Under the pieces are notes generated by a model. That model did not search any database, had not been told where the DNA came from, and was given only the letters and a program-made list of their open reading frames with translations. Shown here in pieces: positions 10,744 through 17,444 of a stretch of DNA of 21,919 nt (its first letter is position 1; each line of letters opens with the position of its first letter). The position numbers and the translations under genes were made by a program. This stretch comes from a virus: positions 1 through 21,919 of the IMG/VR virus record IMGVR_UViG_3300020572_000046; one strand, 5' to 3'.

Positions 10744-10922
10744 GCGTAGAACAACGAATCTTGGACCTACCGGCTTTTGCCGATTACAACGACCGCCGCC
10801 AACTCCGCGCAATCGCTCTCGATGTCCGCAAGCTGGAGGATCGGGTGAAACAACTGGAGCAGGAGAACGACGCAATGCGAGCGGACTTGCTGCTATGGAA
10901 CGAGAAGGAGGCCAAGCCGTGA
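10740..10922 (+). CDS. Short coiled-coil protein, third of the series
   Basis: This 60-residue protein has the block DRVKQLEQENDAM and ends in NEKEAKP, so it is a shortened relative of the two preceding proteins. Its N-terminus (MSVEQRILDLPAFADYNDRR) is different. The GTG start overlaps the previous stop and uses the shared GGAGG. The coiled coil suggests that the three proteins might hetero-oligomerise, which is speculation. No catalytic motif is present. Confidence 0.7.
   Translation: MSVEQRILDLPAFADYNDRRQLRAIALDVRKLEDRVKQLEQENDAMRADLLLWNEKEAKP
10905..10922 (+). repeat. Stop-RBS-start cassette, copy 3
   Basis: AAGGAGGCCAAGCCGTGA is identical to the last 18 nt of copy 2. It ends the third coiled-coil gene and supplies the SD and the GTG start at 10919. 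Confidence 0.85.
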
Positions 10923-11119
10923 AAGACAGCCCCGCATTCATATACGTCCACGCATTTAACGGCATCGTCCGCGTTGAGAGTATTGATACAGCCAAGCACA
11001 TTGATGGGAATCCAGAATGGAAACACGTTGCGACAATAAACCCTCACGTTGTTCTTGAGAGCATTCTACGAGCTTCGATTAAAGAGAGGAATCAGATCAT
11101 CAAACATCTACTGACATGA
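10919..11119 (+). CDS. Small hypothetical protein
   Basis: This 66-residue protein starts at a GTG with a strong SD inside the third cassette copy. It begins MKDSPAFIYVHAFNGIVRVE, looks beta-stranded, then passes through NPEWKHVATI to a helical C-terminus (VLESILRASIKERNQIIKHL). I do not recognise a family. It is GTGA-coupled upstream and ATGA-coupled downstream, which supports the frame. Confidence 0.65.
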   Translation: MKDSPAFIYVHAFNGIVRVESIDTAKHIDGNPEWKHVATINPHVVLESILRASIKERNQIIKHLLT

Positions 11120-11313
11120 AACACCTGCACGAACTACCTGAAGACGACCGGCTGAGGAATGTGGCGCTCAAGGACATCGACGTCCGTATCCGCTGCCGTC
11201 ACACCAAGATGACCCGCGATCCGCGTACTTGGAAGATCAAGGGCGATACCTACAACCGCCTCGGCGACAACTGGAAGATCAACTTCGATTTCATCCTGCA
11301 ACCAACCCCATAA
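11116..11313 (+). CDS. Small basic hypothetical protein
   Basis: This 65-residue protein is rich in Arg, Lys and Asp, with alternating strands (DIDVRIRCRHTKM, DTYNRLGDNWKINFDFIL). It begins MKHLHELPEDDRLRNVALKD. No family is recognised. The ATG overlaps the upstream stop. A 28-nt gap follows before the next gene. Confidence 0.6.
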   Translation: MKHLHELPEDDRLRNVALKDIDVRIRCRHTKMTRDPRTWKIKGDTYNRLGDNWKINFDFILQPTP

Positions 11314-11341
11314 CCGACACCGTTTACACCTCCGAATAGCT

Positions 11342-11854
11342 ATGAGTACCCACATCAAAATCGAAAACCAAACCGAAGTCCCTGTTCTTGTTGCTCTTTT
11401 CGAGCAGCCCAAATGCAACGACCACCCGACACGCTCGGCGGTCCTCAAACCCGGCGAGAGCTGCGACTGGGGCAGTGGCTCCGTACCGCTCGGCAACTAC
11501 CAGTGCTACGCTGTGATGAGCGGTGATGCGTCATCCCATGACGAGTGGGTCTGGCACTTCCCCGGCATCGCAGAGGTAGTAGCTCCGCTGGAACTAGGAT
11601 TCAAATTGTGGCATGCAGGCGACATCGACTGGGCCAACGTCAAGGCTATGTCGAGCGACGATTTGAACGCTACGTTTGGATCTGCCTACACCTCCGCTAA
11701 GTCATCTACAAAATCATGGAACGGAATGTCTTCCTGCATATTCCATATTCGCGGCGGTCCTTCATGGGTCGAGGAAACCGAACAAGTGGGCATCTTTAGG
11801 CCGAAGACCATTGCATACAATGGCGTTCAATCGACTCCGATGAAGAGCGAGTAA
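11342..11854 (+). CDS. Hypothetical beta-rich protein
   Basis: The 170-residue protein begins with a likely beta-sandwich-like stretch (HIKIENQTEVPVLVALFEQ, VLKPGESCDWGSGSVPLGNY), continues with tryptophan-rich segments (DEWVWHFPGIAEVVAP, FKLWHAGDIDWANV) and ends in a Ser/Thr-rich C-terminal part. No signal peptide or transmembrane segment is visible. I recognise no family. It lies between the coiled-coil series and the RHH-like gene, so it is probably accessory and not part of the core replication machinery. Confidence 0.6.
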   Translation: MSTHIKIENQTEVPVLVALFEQPKCNDHPTRSAVLKPGESCDWGSGSVPLGNYQCYAVMSGDASSHDEWVWHFPGIAEVVAPLELGFKLWHAGDIDWANVKAMSSDDLNATFGSAYTSAKSSTKSWNGMSSCIFHIRGGPSWVEETEQVGIFRPKTIAYNGVQSTPMKSE

Positions 11855-11856
11855 TT

Positions 11857-12048
11857 ATGAAGAAACCAGCCAAATACACAGTTATCACCATCGACTCGGC
11901 GCTCCACGAAGAGGTTCGCAAACATTGCGACGAGAATGGTTTGAAGATCGGATTTTTCGCCAATCAAGCGTTAAAGAAGTTGCTGAACAAGAAGTGCGCC
12001 ACGACGCAATCGAGCGCGCTTTCTACCGACAGTACAACGAACGAATGA
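11857..12048 (+). CDS. Ribbon-helix-helix-like small protein
   Basis: The 63-residue protein has a strand (KYTVITIDSAL) followed by two helices (HEEVRKHCDENGLK, FFANQALKKLLNKK), the order of the ribbon-helix-helix fold used by Arc/CopG-type DNA-binding dimers. The last 15 residues are Ser/Thr-rich and look disordered. The start is ATG after GAGTAATT. It could be a small transcriptional regulator; the fold call rests on pattern only. Its 3' end overlaps another short frame. Confidence 0.55.
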   Translation: MKKPAKYTVITIDSALHEEVRKHCDENGLKIGFFANQALKKLLNKKCATTQSSALSTDSTTNE

Positions 12049-12125
12049 CGGCGAATCGCACCGTGTGGTGCGGACAAAACCCTTCGCTCGCTATGAAGCA
12101 GTGGGCGGAGGGGCAAATTTCCTAA
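11994..12125 (+). CDS. Small hypothetical protein overlapping the RHH-like gene
   Basis: This frame ends in NRTVWCGQNPSLAMKQWAEGQIS, which looks protein-like and resembles tails I recall in small phage proteins. The start is uncertain. GTG 11994 gives VRHDAIERAFYRQYNERM upstream (43 residues) and overlaps the RHH gene by 55 nt. ATG 12045 overlaps by only 4 nt (ATGA) but gives 26 residues. The longer version contains a plausible helix, so I report it. The next gene starts 4 nt after its stop. Confidence 0.4.
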   Translation: MRHDAIERAFYRQYNERMTANRTVWCGQNPSLAMKQWAEGQIS

Positions 12126-12129
12126 AATT

Positions 12130-13206
12130 ATGAATCTAAGAGAATACCAACAAAAAGCAGTAGAGTGGGCCAAAAATAGCTATGGGCTGATCGTCGCACC
12201 GGCAGGCAGTGGCAAGACATGGATTGCTGCATCGATCATCAAGCATTACCACGAATTTTATCCTGACATGTCGTTTGGATGGATGGCCCCAACACGCGAG
12301 ACATGTCAGCAAGCGCGCACATCGTTGAGAGTCGCGGGAATTCCAGACAACATTGTAGACGTTCGTTGTCCGCATGAGTCAGTGGACTTCAGCAAGAAGA
12401 ACCTTCTTATAGTGGACGAAGCGAAGCACAGTCCTGCCGCTGGATGGCGTCGCATCATCGAGTCCTGTAACGGTATACGTTATGGCTTTGACGCCACGCC
12501 GTGGAGTGACAACGAGGATCGTAATATTGTCATCAAGGAGCTGTTCAACCAACGAGTCTACGAGATAAACCGAAGCGACATTGGCGATTCATTGGCCGAC
12601 GCTTACCTCGAAATCAGCCACGCCACGGATCTGAACCTCCAGCAGAAGATCGACGACAACATCGACCGGCTCTTCAACACTCGCGTCAAGTACATGCGGA
12701 TCAGGGAGGATGAACTCAAACGGATGTGCGCTTGGGAATCGATTGTCGATATCGGCATCTGCCAGAACCGCGAGCGCAACAAATACGCCATCCAGTACGC
12801 GGTCGAACACCTCGACATGCAGACCCTCATCCTCATTCCGCGCATCACGCTGGGCGAGGACTACGAACACCAGATTCCGAATTCTCGGCTCGTCCATTCC
12901 AAGATTGGCAAGAAGGACCGGCGCGCTTACATGGAAGAATTCAAGGCTGGCAACCTGCGGACCATGATCGCCACATCATTGGCCGACGAAGGATTGGATC
13001 TGCCCAACGTCGAACTGCTCATCATGGTCAGCGGCGGTCGGTCGTCGCAGAAGACCATCCAGCGAGCGAGTCGGGCATTGCGGAAAACAGAAACCAAGAA
13101 CTGCGCGACAATCGTAGATTTCTCTGACAAGTTCCACCCCATCGGAGCATTCCACGCTAAGAAGCGTATGACCTGCTACCGTGAACTAGGTTGTATTTTC
13201 CAATGA
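12130..13206 (+). CDS. SF2 DEAD/DEAH-type helicase
   Basis: It is an ATP-driven nucleic-acid helicase or translocase, presumably for phage DNA replication or recombination. The 358-residue protein has a Q-like LREYQQKAVEW (3-13), Walker A APAGSGKT (23-30), motif Ia WMAPTRE (51-57), Walker B LLIVDEAKH (92-100; DEAK replaces DEAH), motif III DATPW (121-125), motif V ATSLADEGLDLP (281-292) and motif VI QRASRALRK (311-319). This is the compact two-RecA-domain core of Ssl2/UvsW-type phage helicases, without large accessory domains. The ATG follows AAAATT. It is ATGA-coupled to the SSB gene. Confidence 0.88.
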   Translation: MNLREYQQKAVEWAKNSYGLIVAPAGSGKTWIAASIIKHYHEFYPDMSFGWMAPTRETCQQARTSLRVAGIPDNIVDVRCPHESVDFSKKNLLIVDEAKHSPAAGWRRIIESCNGIRYGFDATPWSDNEDRNIVIKELFNQRVYEINRSDIGDSLADAYLEISHATDLNLQQKIDDNIDRLFNTRVKYMRIREDELKRMCAWESIVDIGICQNRERNKYAIQYAVEHLDMQTLILIPRITLGEDYEHQIPNSRLVHSKIGKKDRRAYMEEFKAGNLRTMIATSLADEGLDLPNVELLIMVSGGRSSQKTIQRASRALRKTETKNCATIVDFSDKFHPIGAFHAKKRMTCYRELGCIFQ

Positions 13207-13559
13207 GTGTATCCACGACAGCAAACGAAACATCCACGCCCACCGAGAACGTAGTCTATCTGATCGGCGAACTGCGCGGTATCAGTCGGCAAACCGAAAC
13301 CAAAACCGGCTCGCTCATGGTGCGCCGCGTTATATCAATCGCCCGTCACTGGACTGACAACGAGGGCCGCTTCCACGAAGACTTCGATGAGTTCGAGCTG
13401 TCCTCATGGGGACAAGTTGCAGAGAAGATCATCGAGATTCAGAACGGCGCTCTGGTGCGCGTAAAAGGCCGCGTAAAGGTCGAGAAGTGGAGCGAGGGGG
13501 GAGACACGAAATCAGCGGTTCGAATCGCTGCTGAGCAGGTGACTATCCTTTGTTACTAA
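13203..13559 (+). CDS. ssb: Single-stranded DNA-binding protein (OB fold)
   Basis: It coats single-stranded DNA during replication. The 118-residue protein shows the SSB OB-fold pattern: VVYLIGELRGISRQTETKTG (17-36), MVRRVISIARHW (39-50), the FDEFELSSWGQVAEKI region (61-76) and GALVRVKGRVKVEKW (82-96). It lacks the usual acidic C-terminal tail; the protein at 9448 carries one instead. I chose ATG 13203, which overlaps the helicase stop (ATGA), over the in-frame start at 13191. It is coupled to the helicase and followed by the RuvC-like gene. Confidence 0.8.
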   Translation: MSVSTTANETSTPTENVVYLIGELRGISRQTETKTGSLMVRRVISIARHWTDNEGRFHEDFDEFELSSWGQVAEKIIEIQNGALVRVKGRVKVEKWSEGGDTKSAVRIAAEQVTILCY

Positions 13560-13575
13560 AAATAATACTAAGCGA

Positions 13576-14037
13576 ATGAAATCAAACCAAACAATCGTTG
13601 CGGTCGATCCGGGTGTGGGCGGCGGATTCGCCGTCAGCACTGCGGACGGAATACTCCTGTTTCCAATGCCTGAGTCGCTGCCAGACACGGCGCAATTACT
13701 GGCAGGATTCAAAGTCAGCGACTCCCATCTATGGGTCGAGAAAGTGCCAAAGTTCGTCAGTAAACTCACGTCGTCGGCCAGCATGGCGACGCTCCATGAA
13801 AACTACGGGATTGTGCAGGGGCTAGGCTACGCGCAAGGCTACGCACTCCACCGTGTTGAACCCAAGATTTGGCAAGAACCACTTGGACTCGGAGGACGTA
13901 AATCATGCGAAACCGGACCAGAATGGAAGCGAAAGCTAAAAAGCAAAGCTCAGGAACTGTATCCGAATCTGGACGTCACACTCAAAAACTGCGACGCCCT
14001 TTTGATCCTCCACTACGCGATGGGCGGTGGCCGGTGA
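13576..14037 (+). CDS. RuvC-like Holliday junction resolvase
   Basis: It likely cuts four-way or branched DNA before packaging. The 153-residue protein has the RNase H-like RuvC layout: VAVDPGVGGGFAV (8-20, D11), LWVEKVP (52-58, E55), HENYGIVQGLGYA (74-86) and CDALLILHYAMG (139-150, D140), so three of the acidic metal ligands are visible. A basic region (EWKRKLKSK, 116-124) could contact DNA. It matches the size of phage and poxvirus-like RuvC relatives. Its stop overlaps the GTG of a tiny membrane-protein gene. Confidence 0.82.
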   Translation: MKSNQTIVAVDPGVGGGFAVSTADGILLFPMPESLPDTAQLLAGFKVSDSHLWVEKVPKFVSKLTSSASMATLHENYGIVQGLGYAQGYALHRVEPKIWQEPLGLGGRKSCETGPEWKRKLKSKAQELYPNLDVTLKNCDALLILHYAMGGGR

Positions 14038-14153
14038 TACATAAAGCCAATCGTCCGCCCTCGCCCGAGGAGTTGAAGCAATTGCTCATCATGGCGTTCG
14101 GAATGGGGATGGTCGTCGCCAGCGCCTACTTCCTTCTCTTCGTCGTCAAATGA
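14034..14153 (+). CDS. 39-residue predicted membrane protein
   Basis: The GTG at 14034 overlaps the RuvC-like stop (GTGA), and the product is MIHKANRPPSPEELKQLL followed by a hydrophobic helix (IMAFGMGMVVASAYFLLFVV) and a final lysine. This is one transmembrane segment with a cytoplasmic, charged N-terminus. Its stop overlaps the next ATG. The coupling at both ends argues that it is a real gene despite its size. Role unknown; small single-span phage proteins can be lysis or superinfection factors, but context here is replication. Confidence 0.55.
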   Translation: MIHKANRPPSPEELKQLLIMAFGMGMVVASAYFLLFVVK

Positions 14154-14344
14154 GCGAGAATATCAAACCCATGTCCGAAGAAACGGACGTGGAGACATTG
14201 CGAGCGGCCATCGCGGAATACCAATGGTTGGCTGGCGTACTTTTCAAATCTCTCGGGTGCGGATGCAACGGAACTCAAGACCTTTGCTGGAACTGCACCC
14301 AAGCCGAGCGACACTACAAACACACAATCGAGACATACAAATGA
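14150..14344 (+). CDS. Small cysteine-containing hypothetical protein
   Basis: The 64-residue protein has an acidic N-terminal helix (DVETLRAAIAEYQWLAGVLF) and a four-cysteine cluster CGCNGTQDLCWNC (C37, C39, C46, C49) that could bind zinc. It ends in RHYKHTIETYK. It is ATGA-coupled on both sides. No family is recognised; zinc binding is inferred from cysteine spacing only. Confidence 0.6.
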   Translation: MSENIKPMSEETDVETLRAAIAEYQWLAGVLFKSLGCGCNGTQDLCWNCTQAERHYKHTIETYK

Positions 14345-14535
14345 TCAGCGCAAACAAAATGCCCATTATGCGGATAGCAGAAGCAGATGAATCACCCGAA
14401 AAGATTCACTTCGCTTACATCGACCAGAAGTACAAGGAGTGGCTGATCCGACGCGGATTCGTCAACGAACTTGGTCAGGAACCCGGGATGAGAAAAGCAG
14501 GCGGATGGCGCGGAAAGACGGTTAAAAAAGGTTAA
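14341..14535 (+). CDS. Small hypothetical protein
   Basis: This 64-residue basic protein starts MISANKMPIMRIAEADESPE, contains FAYIDQKYKEWLIRRGFVNE and ends in a Gly/Lys-rich tail (KAGGWRGKTVKKG) that might bind nucleic acid. The ATG overlaps the previous stop (ATGA). I recognise no family. Two bases separate its stop from the next start. Confidence 0.55.
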   Translation: MISANKMPIMRIAEADESPEKIHFAYIDQKYKEWLIRRGFVNELGQEPGMRKAGGWRGKTVKKG

Positions 14536-14537
14536 TT

Positions 14538-14744
14538 ATGATGGAAACTCAAATCACTAGAGAACAGTTATTGAAGGAAGCGCCAGCACTCATCGACCAT
14601 GCGATTCTTCGAGGTTGGATGACTAAGCCCAAGCCAAAGGCGCAAATTGTTGACGGCGTTTGGCATGCGGCTGGTACAGGACATCTCGATAACGCCTCAG
14701 AAGATGAAATTCAAAAACTCAGGAAACAGTACGGTGCAGGTTGA
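14538..14744 (+). CDS. Small hypothetical protein
   Basis: The 68-residue protein has a helix (REQLLKEAPALIDHAILRGW), a KPKPKAQIVDGVWH strand and a C-terminal helix (SEDEIQKLRKQYG). It might be a small DNA- or protein-binding adaptor. The start is the ATG in TTAATTATGATGG, so a second ATG follows directly. Its last 41 nt overlap the next frame if that starts at 14704. Confidence 0.55.
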   Translation: MMETQITREQLLKEAPALIDHAILRGWMTKPKPKAQIVDGVWHAAGTGHLDNASEDEIQKLRKQYGAG

Positions 14745-14892
14745 AGTCATTTCCGACGATGTAGAGATACGAATCGGGGAAATGAAATGGGTGGGGATAG
14801 CCTACACCCGTGACGGAAAACCCAAGGTGTACGTTCGAACGAAAGCCGAATTCAAGGCCAAGTTCACCCCGGTCATTGAACAAGCACCCTAA
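14704..14892 (+). CDS. Small hypothetical protein, start uncertain
   Basis: This frame gives a beta-rich protein with VQVEVISDDVEIRIGEMKW and WVGIAYTRDGKPKVYVRT, ending AEFKAKFTPVIEQAP. Starting at ATG 14704 it has 62 residues and overlaps the previous gene by 41 nt; a GTG at 14734 would reduce the overlap to 11 nt and begin at VQVEV. The regular strand pattern makes the frame convincing, the start less so. No family is recognised. Confidence 0.5.
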   Translation: MKFKNSGNSTVQVEVISDDVEIRIGEMKWVGIAYTRDGKPKVYVRTKAEFKAKFTPVIEQAP

Positions 14893-15103
14893 ACTCTACA
14901 TCGCAGCACAAGAGCAGCTCTTTGCGAAGTTTCAGTCTCGCTCCATACCAATCCAACACTGGAGCAAGTACCTGATGACTCCCAAAGAGCTGTCTCTCCT
15001 TTTCGCAAAATTCGAAGAATCAAAGTCGGTTCTCCAGCAAATCGCCTCGAATGATCTGGGCGAAAGTGGGGACATAGCGCGTAAACAACTTGGAATCCAA
15101 TGA
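14876..15103 (+). CDS. Small hypothetical protein with TTG start
   Basis: Reading from TTG 14876 gives 75 residues: MNKHPKLYIAAQEQLFAKF, then HWSKYLMTPKELSLLFAKFEESKSVL and a C-terminal ARKQLGIQ. It is helical and basic. The TTG overlaps the end of the previous gene by 17 nt; longer versions would lie almost wholly inside that gene. Its stop overlaps the primase start (ATGA), supporting the frame. I recognise no family. Confidence 0.5.
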   Translation: MNKHPKLYIAAQEQLFAKFQSRSIPIQHWSKYLMTPKELSLLFAKFEESKSVLQQIASNDLGESGDIARKQLGIQ

Positions 15104-16938
15104 ATCAATCAAATATCGACCGCGCCAGAGCATGGCTTCGTAACACCCCCGGTGCCGTCAGCGGACAGGGCGGTCATAACGCAACCTTCGCAGTAGCTAC
15201 CGCTCTGGTGCATGGATTCGAGCTGTCGCGAGGATCGGCTGAAGCACTGCTATCCGAGTACAACGAGAAATGCTCTCCACCGTGGAATGCCTATGAATTG
15301 GCCCACAAGGTGAATCAGGCAATGACCGTGACGCACGACAAGCCGCGTGGCTGGCTCTTATCCGCTCAATCGGGCATTGGGCAGGGCGGCAATCCAATCT
15401 CGCCCACCGGCAAGTTCGTCGTTCGCACGATCCAAGCGATGCCGGAACCTCCGTCGCCGTTTACGACAATCGACTTTTTAAAAGCCTGCTTCGAATCGGA
15501 CGAAGTTGTCTGCATCTGCAACGACATCATTTTCGACGAAGAGGGTCGAGGTAGGCCAGCCTCCAAAGGTACGTTCCTTAAGCGCGACGAATGGATTAAG
15601 AACCATTTCACGCCGCCCATCAGCGCCATGTGGAATGGCAGCGATAGCAAGGGTGCATACGTCCGCATCAATCCATGCTTCGATGAGAGCGGATCAGACT
15701 CTGGCGTGGCATCTTTCCGCCATGTCTTAGTCGAGATGGACGAGAAGACGAAGGACGAGCAATGGACAGCGCTGAAGGAGTCGAAGCTCCCGCTATCGGT
15801 CGTCATAGATTCCGGCGGCAAGAGTCTGCATGGCTGGGTGCGCGTTGAAGCGGCCAATAGAGAGGAGTGGAACGAGCGCCGCGACGTCGTCTATCGCTAC
15901 CTCGAAAGCATCGGCATCGATCCGAAGAATAAGAACGCGAGCCGGTTCAGCCGTCTGGCCGGTGTAATGCGCGATGGCAAGGAGCAGAAGCTCTTGGCTG
16001 TTAACGTGGGCGCAGTGAACTGGGAAGCGTTCAAGGACGACATGGACGCGCAGGACATGCCGATGGAGTTCTCGATAGATGCCATCATCGAGTACGATCC
16101 GCAGAATGATCCTGACAATTTGATCGGAGATAGGTGGGTTCGGCGCGGATCGTCGCTTCTCTTTGTGGGGCAAAGTGGATGCGGCAAAAGCTCGATGGCC
16201 GCGTATCAGGGTCTGAAGTGGGCGTCCGGCGAAGCTTGGTTCGGTGTTAAACCGGTCCGGGCGCTAAAAGTAGCTTACATTCAGGCGGAAAACGACATTG
16301 CCGATCAGCATGATGCGCTCAAGGGCGCTGCTCAGATGACCTTTGGCAAGGAGAACTGGGAGCGAGGTCTTCGGAGTGCGAACATGTTATTCTTCCGCGA
16401 GACGGTGAGAACGGGTTCTGACTTCGCGACGATGCTGCGCCGCCTTGTTCGCAAGACTAAGGTCGATGTGGTTTACATCGATCCTCTGCTCTCCTACATG
16501 GGCGGCAATCCATCGGATATCGAGGTCTGCGCGAACTTTACGCGACACTTGCTCCAGCCGATTATGATGGAGACAGGCGTAGTCCTGATTCTCGTTCATC
16601 ACTTTCCAAAGCCCAAAGGTCGAGACGACAAACCGGAGAGCGTGGCAGAGATGGCCTACTCAGGATTCGGATCGTCGGATCTAACGAACTGGGCCAGAGA
16701 GGTGATTGTGATGAAGGAAGTTGGTTTCAATCAACCTCGACAATTTATGCTCGGAATGGCGAAGCGAGCGGATCGTTCCGGCATGACGGACAAGGAAGGA
16801 AAAGTCACCGGATCGATTATGATCCAGCGTGGTACGGGCGGCGACATCTCATGGAACTACGCAGACCCACAGAAGTTCGTCGTCGATAAGGAGTCGGCCA
16901 AGAAGCCGTACGTCAAGGGACGCTATCCTAAGCGTTAG
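15100..16938 (+). CDS. Primase/RepA-like replicative ATPase
   Basis: This 612-residue multidomain protein probably primes and drives phage DNA replication. An N-terminal domain (residues 8-75, with GGHNATFAVATALVHGF and PPWNAYELAHKVNQA) matches the PriCT-like region of phage and plasmid primases. A middle domain (about 205-310) has HVLVEMDE, VVIDSGGKSLHGWVRVE (234-250) and SRFSRLAGVMRDGKEQKLL, like archaeo-eukaryotic-type primases. The C-terminal RecA-like ATPase has Walker A GQSGCGKS (357-364), a Walker B-like VVYIDP (457-462) and LVHHFPKPKG (498-507), like RepA helicases. Priming activity is inferred. It is ATGA-coupled upstream; its stop overlaps the opposite-strand gene. Confidence 0.85.
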   Translation: MNQSNIDRARAWLRNTPGAVSGQGGHNATFAVATALVHGFELSRGSAEALLSEYNEKCSPPWNAYELAHKVNQAMTVTHDKPRGWLLSAQSGIGQGGNPISPTGKFVVRTIQAMPEPPSPFTTIDFLKACFESDEVVCICNDIIFDEEGRGRPASKGTFLKRDEWIKNHFTPPISAMWNGSDSKGAYVRINPCFDESGSDSGVASFRHVLVEMDEKTKDEQWTALKESKLPLSVVIDSGGKSLHGWVRVEAANREEWNERRDVVYRYLESIGIDPKNKNASRFSRLAGVMRDGKEQKLLAVNVGAVNWEAFKDDMDAQDMPMEFSIDAIIEYDPQNDPDNLIGDRWVRRGSSLLFVGQSGCGKSSMAAYQGLKWASGEAWFGVKPVRALKVAYIQAENDIADQHDALKGAAQMTFGKENWERGLRSANMLFFRETVRTGSDFATMLRRLVRKTKVDVVYIDPLLSYMGGNPSDIEVCANFTRHLLQPIMMETGVVLILVHHFPKPKGRDDKPESVAEMAYSGFGSSDLTNWAREVIVMKEVGFNQPRQFMLGMAKRADRSGMTDKEGKVTGSIMIQRGTGGDISWNYADPQKFVVDKESAKKPYVKGRYPKR

Positions 16939-17116
16939 CATTCTCACGCTCGGCACGGCGACGACCTTTCGCAGCGAGCGATTGGAACTTCGCCTTGCCG
17001 AGCTTCTTACGACCAATGTAGGCCGCAAGAGCCTTCGGGTCTTTGACGCCCTTGCTCTCAAGACTGCTAACGAGTTTCTCGTAACGTCCGCCACCGCCAA
17101 GTTTCATCTTGTCCAT
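16928..17116 (-). CDS. Small basic phage protein (LGGGGRYEKLxxxL type)
   Basis: The 62-residue product, MDKMKLGGGGRYEKLVSSLE then DPKALAAYIGRKKLGKAKFQ and a basic Ala/Arg tail, matches a small protein type I recall from many tailed phages near structural genes (GxGRFxxL...GxxDPxALAAxIGRKKYG). Its role is unknown; the basic character would suit nucleic-acid contact. It is the last gene of the leftward block, and its stop TAG overlaps the stop of the primase gene tail to tail (bases 16928-16938). Confidence 0.75.
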   Translation of the reverse strand: MDKMKLGGGGRYEKLVSSLESKGVKDPKALAAYIGRKKLGKAKFQSLAAKGRRRAERENANA

Positions 17117-17120
17117 AAAT

Positions 17121-17432
17121 TCAAATAGGGTTTGAGGTTAAAACCGACAGAACAATCGCCAGAATCCAAGCGGCGCAGCTCCAAAATTTAGGCGTCGTCT
17201 TGTCCTTAGCCTCCGCACAGTTCATCCGCGCACGGAAATTCTTTCGACGCTCAGGATTCGACTTCTTGATCGTCATATCAGGATCGCCGAAGCGAACGAT
17301 GACGACCTTGTTCGCCGGATTCTTAACGTACACCGCGCTCTTCTTCCGCTCACCCGGCGTGTAGAAAGGCTTGTTCAGTGTCACCTTCTTGCCCTGATAG
17401 GTATTACCTTTCTTGGAGAGGGAGGTTTTCAT
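17121..17432 (-). CDS. Conserved phage protein with FGDPxMxIKxxNPxRRxxFRAR motif
   Basis: The 103-residue protein has KSAVYVKNPANKVVIVRFGD (31-50), then PDMTIKKSNPERRKNFRARM (51-70), NCAEAKDKTTPKFWSCAAW (71-89) and a final hydrophobic ILAIVLSVLT. The central motif resembles a domain I recall in phage structural regions, often linked to head maturation or virion proteins, where it ends in ...YWSCxMW. The hydrophobic C-terminal tail (90-99) is not part of that motif and could be a membrane-contact segment. It is transcribed leftward after the large virion-like gene, with a 12-nt gap. No enzyme activity is evident. Confidence 0.7.
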   Translation of the reverse strand: MKTSLSKKGNTYQGKKVTLNKPFYTPGERKKSAVYVKNPANKVVIVRFGDPDMTIKKSNPERRKNFRARMNCAEAKDKTTPKFWSCAAWILAIVLSVLTSNPI

Positions 17433-17444
17433 TGGGGAAAAATA

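Noticed and set aside
15366-15857. Opposite-strand frame of 163 codons inside the primase gene.
   Set aside because: Ser/Pro-rich antisense shadow of a well-supported gene, no leader and no coupled neighbour.
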